A stretch of DNA of 64,000 nt from Spisula solida. Its lineage: Eukaryota > Mollusca > Bivalvia > Venerida > Mactridae. The translations under genes were made by a program, and so were the position numbers. Positions 59,341 through 64,000 of the stretch are shown here, piece after piece (the first letter of the stretch is position 1; every line of letters starts with the position of its first letter). The stretch is taken from NCBI GenBank assembly GCA_947247005.1, contig OX365948.1, forward strand, positions 41,606,601 through 41,670,600, given 5' to 3'. Below the pieces are notes generated by a model that saw only the letters and a list, made by a program, of their open reading frames with translations, did not search any database and was not told the origin of the DNA.

Positions 59341-61224
59341 TGATTAAATAATTGAGTTTTGATACTCATTTCGTCATTTTTTTTATTTTGATATATACAT
59401 TCTGGGGACTGACAGCATTCCTTTTTTGTATATATATATATATATGTCGCCGGGGGTTTATAGTCCCGTTTGTTATTATGAATTACATATTACTATTCCA
59501 TATTCATGACACATAACTCAACTCTGTTTCTGATTGAACTTTCCCTTTATTTCTTTATCTTCTACTTTAATATTCCAACCTATAACTCTAAACTTCAAAC
59601 CTCAACCTTCAACTTCAACTCTCTAACCTGAACTGCCAACTCCCACGTTCTAACCTGAACTCCTTCCATCCTTACCAATTCCATACATTCTAATTTCCCA
59701 CCAACTTCTAAACACACCTACAATCATTCCAGCCTCACACATATCCAATCAAAGTTATCCAATCTCACAGCCTCACTCTCACAACCAATCATTGTCAATC
59801 ATTCATCCTGTCTATCATTAATTAATTATTAGTATCTAATTTTGCCTACTATAATGACCAAAATACATCAAAGGATACTAACACATACTTAACAGATATT
59901 GCACAGACATTACACCATATTTTAACAGACATCGCACCATAGAACAATTTATCACATCTTTATAGATCAAACATTATATTAATTGCTTATCAGACTATAT
60001 CAAAACTATCACGGTTTTACCATATTGTATAATTACTTACAGACTCAGCAAGATATAATCATCATAGTATTTACTTAATTACCAATTTCATAATCAAAAG
60101 TTATTTATTAAAATTCATCAAAAATTATATCATATTCATCACTCTGTCACATATATATATATAGAGAGAGAGAGAGATACATGTGTCTTTCAAGTTTCCC
60201 CTGTGTCGCCATAGAATGACAGGAACATGTGAGCTAGTTAGACTCAAAGCTAGATACCATATTCTTCCTCCAAGTATTGCCTCCCACTATAATAAACCCA
60301 GAATCATAGTCAAAAATTGAATCACCCTTTTCACAGCTATAGACGTTTTCCAAGTCTCCAATGGACAAATCCGAAACAACCCTATTCTTTCCTCATATCT
60401 TCTTCATTATTCTTTTGTATTTAACTTTTTTCTGTTAATTTTTTACCTGCGTCTAATACACAGCTGCGTGCAATTCTTGGGTGAATACGGTAAACAATTA
60501 ACTGGGAGGACCGAGTTTGATTCCCTGGTTCAGGCAAGTTTTCAGTGACATCCTCTAGGTTTGGAGAGGTTATTCACAGCACTATATATATAGCAGTATA
60601 GCATGTTTATTATTATTATAAAAACTGAAAACTAAAAAAATTTAGCCATTGAAGTTTTTATAGGGTGGGAATCTTACTTCAGCTAACAATTAAAACAACA
60701 TCTTGTTTCAAGTATGGAATGATATTTAGTTCAATCACAGAAAGAAGCTTATCACAACATTCCATTTGTGAGAGCGAGATGACTGCATCATAAATACAAG
60801 GGTTGAAAAGCACAAGTGTTGAAAACATGTCATAATACAAGAGAAATTTGTAAAACATGTATTCCCCCATTGCAGCCAATTAGTCGTAAATGTTAATGTC
60901 ACAGAAACCTTAAGTTGATCAAGTTAAGCGTCTGACTACTAAAAAAATATTCAGGACGAACAATGGGAAGTGGTAGGAAAGTGTTGAGTATGAAACGTTA
61001 GCGTGTACATTTTTATTGTAGGGACGGGTTTTGAGGATAATTTTGTAGTTCTTTCTAAGAATTTCGATTTGCCCGGGCCGACATACGTCAGCCATCTTTT
61101 TGCGTAAGAAAATTATCAGTTGCGAAAAAATACCGATCAGGTGTTGGTTAACACCCGAAATTCCGTAATCCTGACACATTACCCATAGAACTAACCTATT
61201 TTCGTTCAAGAAAAATTTGAGATC
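59341..61224. other. Unassigned AT-rich DNA
   Basis: Simple (TA)n runs lie near 59290, 59432 and 60145, the last followed by (GA)n. A stretch at 60500-60570 ('accgagtttgattccctggttcaggcaag') vaguely recalls a tRNA T-arm but lacks an A-box. No gene was recognised. Confidence 0.4.
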
Positions 61225-61391
61225 TTGTAACGACCGGTTTGATTAGTCTGGCTAACGACATTCTTACAAAATGTATCTTTTTTGGATTTTTTTTAAAATC
61301 GTAAACCAACGAGACATGTCACGTGCCCCTCCATGGACTTTTTACTTTGAGCTATCCAATATACCTGCGAGCTCAAGGCTCTCAGGTAACA
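61225..61391 (+). mobile_element. Dispersed repeat, family E
   Basis: It matches 24235-24412: gattagtctgg.taacgacat, tcttacaaaatg, cacgtgcccctccatggact, ctatccaatatacctgc and ctcaggtaacaa. Its edges are not resolved. Confidence 0.65.
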
Positions 61392-61862
61392 AAGTATGTC
61401 CTCCTCTGACATAAGCAATCAATCCATTTTTATTCTTTTCTTCCTGTTCACTGCTAATTTAGGAATAATAATTTTCACATTTTATTACAATCAGTGAAAG
61501 GTCTCAAAGTTTGGAACTACATGCATCAAGGGAGGGGTTATACATACGTACTATAATCTGGATTTCCCCCCCCCCCATGCTGTCCATTACAAATCTATGG
61601 CTGTCAACTATGTAAGACAGATTGCCAAGTGGAAATATATGCAGCAATTTATGATATTTGACAGACGTATGATAGATGAAGACACTTGGGTATAGTATAA
61701 ATGCCGAGACATCCCCAGTATAACAAGAATATTCTAGAAACTTGACGTAACATAATGTATGTTGTATGTGGGATACCTTACTATAACATCATTGATGTCT
61801 GGCTGTAATAAGATTTATTCGCTTCTAGAGTGAACTAGAGCTGTCGCCATTCGGCCGACTAA
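61392..61862. other. Unassigned DNA
   Basis: A poly-C run lies near 61567. Nothing else was recognised. Confidence 0.45.
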
Positions 61863-62092
61863 TATACCCCCGCCGTCAAAGGGCCATAATTCTGCTAAAA
61901 TTCATCGCAGCGCAAATTCATTTCTTCATGCACATCTATATGTTGAGGTTGTTCATCTGTGAAAGTTTGAGTGAAATCCTGCCAAAACTGTAGGAGTTGC
62001 ATCCACAAGAATGCGTCTACGGACAGACTGACTGACGGCACGACAAGCTGAATCCAGTATACCCCCCTTAGAACTCATTGTGCGGGGGTATA
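61863..62092 (+). mobile_element. Dispersed repeat, family F
   Basis: TATACCCCCGC and GCGGGGGTATA are perfect 11-bp inverted ends. The body has aagggccataattctgctaa, gttcatctgtgaaagtttga and a tacggacagactgactgacgg tract near the 3' end. It is non-coding. Confidence 0.7.
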
Positions 62093-62700
62093 AGAACACA
62101 AAGAAGGGATACCCTGCACATTCAGTTCCTGGAATTGAAATCATATCTACATTAGTACAACCATTCTAGAGCAAAACCGGCGGGAAACCCAAAGTTTTGT
62201 TGTTAGGCAGAGGTTGTTGCTACGGAGAGGTAACATGAATAGTAAATTTTACTGTGGAACAAAATGATCATATTGCAAAACAGAAGTAATTGCTCATGGG
62301 AGGGACGCTCTAGAGAGGTTGCACTGCATATATAGCAACAAAAGATCTTGTTAAGTGCCAATTTGTTACAATAATATGAATAATAACGTCTTTATTTTCT
62401 ATGGATAACATAATTGGCAAACAAGTTTTCATTATGGTCCACAAATGAATGTGCCAGGTGTTGAGTTCTGTCAAATATTAATTGTGACCCTTGTAACATT
62501 ACTTTGTGGAACCAGCATGGGGGTAACAGCCACTTTTATCTAACAGCATCACTTTGTTTTCAGTTTATTTCAGTCTTTTATGGGGGGGGGGGGGGGTCGG
62601 TAGTTATTCAGTCATTATATTATTATGCCAAACAATTGACCTGGCCAGTTTACCTGTAACTATCAAAACATACTCTAACCAGTTTTCCAGGAAGTCATTA
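62093..62700. other. Unassigned DNA with a poly-G run
   Basis: A run of about 15 G (with one break) lies near 62581. Nothing else was recognised. Confidence 0.45.
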
Positions 62701-62708
62701 TCCACCAG

Positions 62709-63795
62709 CAGGGGCGGATCCAGGATTTGGCGTTAGGGGGGGCGTACATTCTTGTATTGATACCCCCCCCCCCAAGAAAATACGCGAGCGAAGCGAGCAA
62801 GAAAAAACTGTATCTCCGAGAAGCATTCCACACAATTTCGTTCTTTATCTTAAAATATTCATTGATGAAGTTAATGTGAGAGCAAGGCGAGCAAGAATAT
62901 ATGAATTAATTATTTGAGCAGCATATCCCTCATACTCATACCCTACTTGACAAAATTAACTGATAGTGGTTGTGCGAGCGCAGTGAGCAAGAAAAAATGC
63001 AATAATCTATTTCAGCAGCAAACACCACATCCTTATTACTTGGTTATATTCACTGATGTAGTAATTGTAAGAATTAGAAAAAAAATCAGTGTTTATCTGA
63101 GCAGCATACCCAACCAACTCATTGGTAAATCAAAACTTGGCGGCCTTCATTGAATTTACGTAGTTCTACAGCGAGCGAAGCTAGCAAGAAAATTTGTTGT
63201 TTATATGAGCAGCATAGCCAGGACTAACGATTATCGACTGGATAATATTCACTGATATATATATATAGCTTCTGTAAATTCGTCACGAAGAAAAAATGCA
63301 ATGTCTAACTGAGCAGCATACTCTGCGAACTCCAGGGCTTCAGTTTTGTTTAAGAGGAAATGTGAAATACTTGGGATCCAGCGACTAGGGAGACCAGTGG
63401 CTTTCTGCCTCGTGACTTTTTAAATATAAGCACGGAATTCGTCAGCTGCATTTTGAGTTATCTTATTTTTTAATGAAAATGACAGGTTTATAAGAAAATC
63501 AAGCCAACTATATTACTGACTTGTCGGACATTTTTAATGTGCAAGAATCTCGGCAATTCTGTAGTTGATGTTTGGCATTATGCTTCCAATCAGTCCCATA
63601 TTTTTTTTTTGCATAGAGCATTAAGTTCACTTAAAAATCCATTAATTTATTATTGTGTTATTGACGCGAGCGAAGGGAGCGAAAAAAAATTGCATATCAA
63701 TATTGTTCTTACATCTAATCTATGATTAAATTACCTAGGCTCCGGCGATTTTAGGGGGGGCGTACGCCGGGTCCGCGCCCCCTTGGATCCGCCTA
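62709..63795. mobile_element. hAT-like non-autonomous DNA transposon
   Basis: The left end CAGGGGCGGATCCAGG and the reverse complement of the right end (TAGGCGGATCCAAGG) share GGCGGATCCA, typical of hAT termini. TCCACCAG (62701-62708) and TGCACCAG (63796-63803) match at 7 of 8 positions, as an 8-bp hAT target duplication would. Subterminal AGGGGGGGCGTAC occurs in mirrored orientation. Five internal motifs like gagcgaagcgagcaagaaaa are spread through it. There is no transposase frame. Confidence 0.75.
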
Positions 63796-63803
63796 TGCAC
63801 CAG

Positions 63804-64000
63804 TACCAACTTGCTCCATCTGCAAGCAGCTGACAAAATGACAGACAACACATGTGGAGGACATGATGGTAGCCAATGTAGTGGAAGATCATCAAGACAT
63901 TACTTAGAGGACAATACCGAGCGGAGGCCTAAAAATGGGACCGCAAGAAGCATAATCGCCCGAGCCCAAAGGTGTTTATGTGAAACGAGTGCCGTGTATC
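63804..64000. other. Unassigned DNA at the window edge
   Basis: Nothing was recognised. Confidence 0.4.

Noticed and set aside
60480..60570. A possible tRNA T-arm (gagtttgattccctgg).
   Set aside because: No A-box, no acceptor pairing and no second copy was seen.

Overview
This window is animal nuclear DNA, most likely from a mollusc and probably a bivalve. It is AT-rich and has no operon-like packing. Nearly every landmark is a repeat: A-box/B-box (tRNA-derived) SINEs, TA- and TTAA-flanked inverted-repeat transposons, dispersed families with GACGGACGGACAG tracts and 'ggtcgctcacct' / 'gacaggtgagct' ends, and many long minisatellites. The mollusc assignment rests on remembered similarity of these dispersed families to mollusc repeats. 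It is inference; no host housekeeping gene is visible to confirm it.

Layout. 0-9 kb: dispersed repeats, a fold-back MITE, a 38-bp and a 46-bp tandem array, and a SINE split by another element. 9.2-13.4 kb: three inverted-repeat DNA transposons close together (mariner-like, pogo/Tigger-like, and a TTCGCG-rich element). 13.5-18.8 kb: three minisatellites, including a 2.3-kb, 36-bp array with higher-order structure. 19-26 kb: small MITEs, SINE copies and three copies of one dispersed family. 27.9-44.9 kb: arrays of 34, 65, 173, 41, 22, 22, 41 and 42 bp, with one clear retrotransposon between them. That retrotransposon is a 5'-truncated RTE-like LINE at 29378-31296 (minus strand) with an intact reverse-transcriptase frame and a perfect 10-bp target-site duplication. 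45-47.5 kb: a 2.5-kb TTAA-flanked element inserted in an older repeat. 47.8-50 kb: 17 copies of a partial tRNA-like (T-arm plus acceptor) unit. 52-55.8 kb: the only non-LINE region with gene-like signal, a possible exon with a HQG...GNQC motif and a degenerate duplicated block. 55.8-64 kb: more MITEs, a 41-bp array made from the end of a dispersed element, a hammerhead-like Penelope-type tail, and a hAT-like element.

I see no complete host protein gene, no complete tRNA or rRNA gene, and no CRISPR array. The long open frames at 14.7-17.2 kb and 42.9-43.7 kb come from tandem units whose length is a multiple of three and are probably not genes. The only frame I call with confidence is the LINE reverse transcriptase. 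The biology of the window is transposon nesting and tandem amplification, including conversion of transposon ends into satellite arrays.
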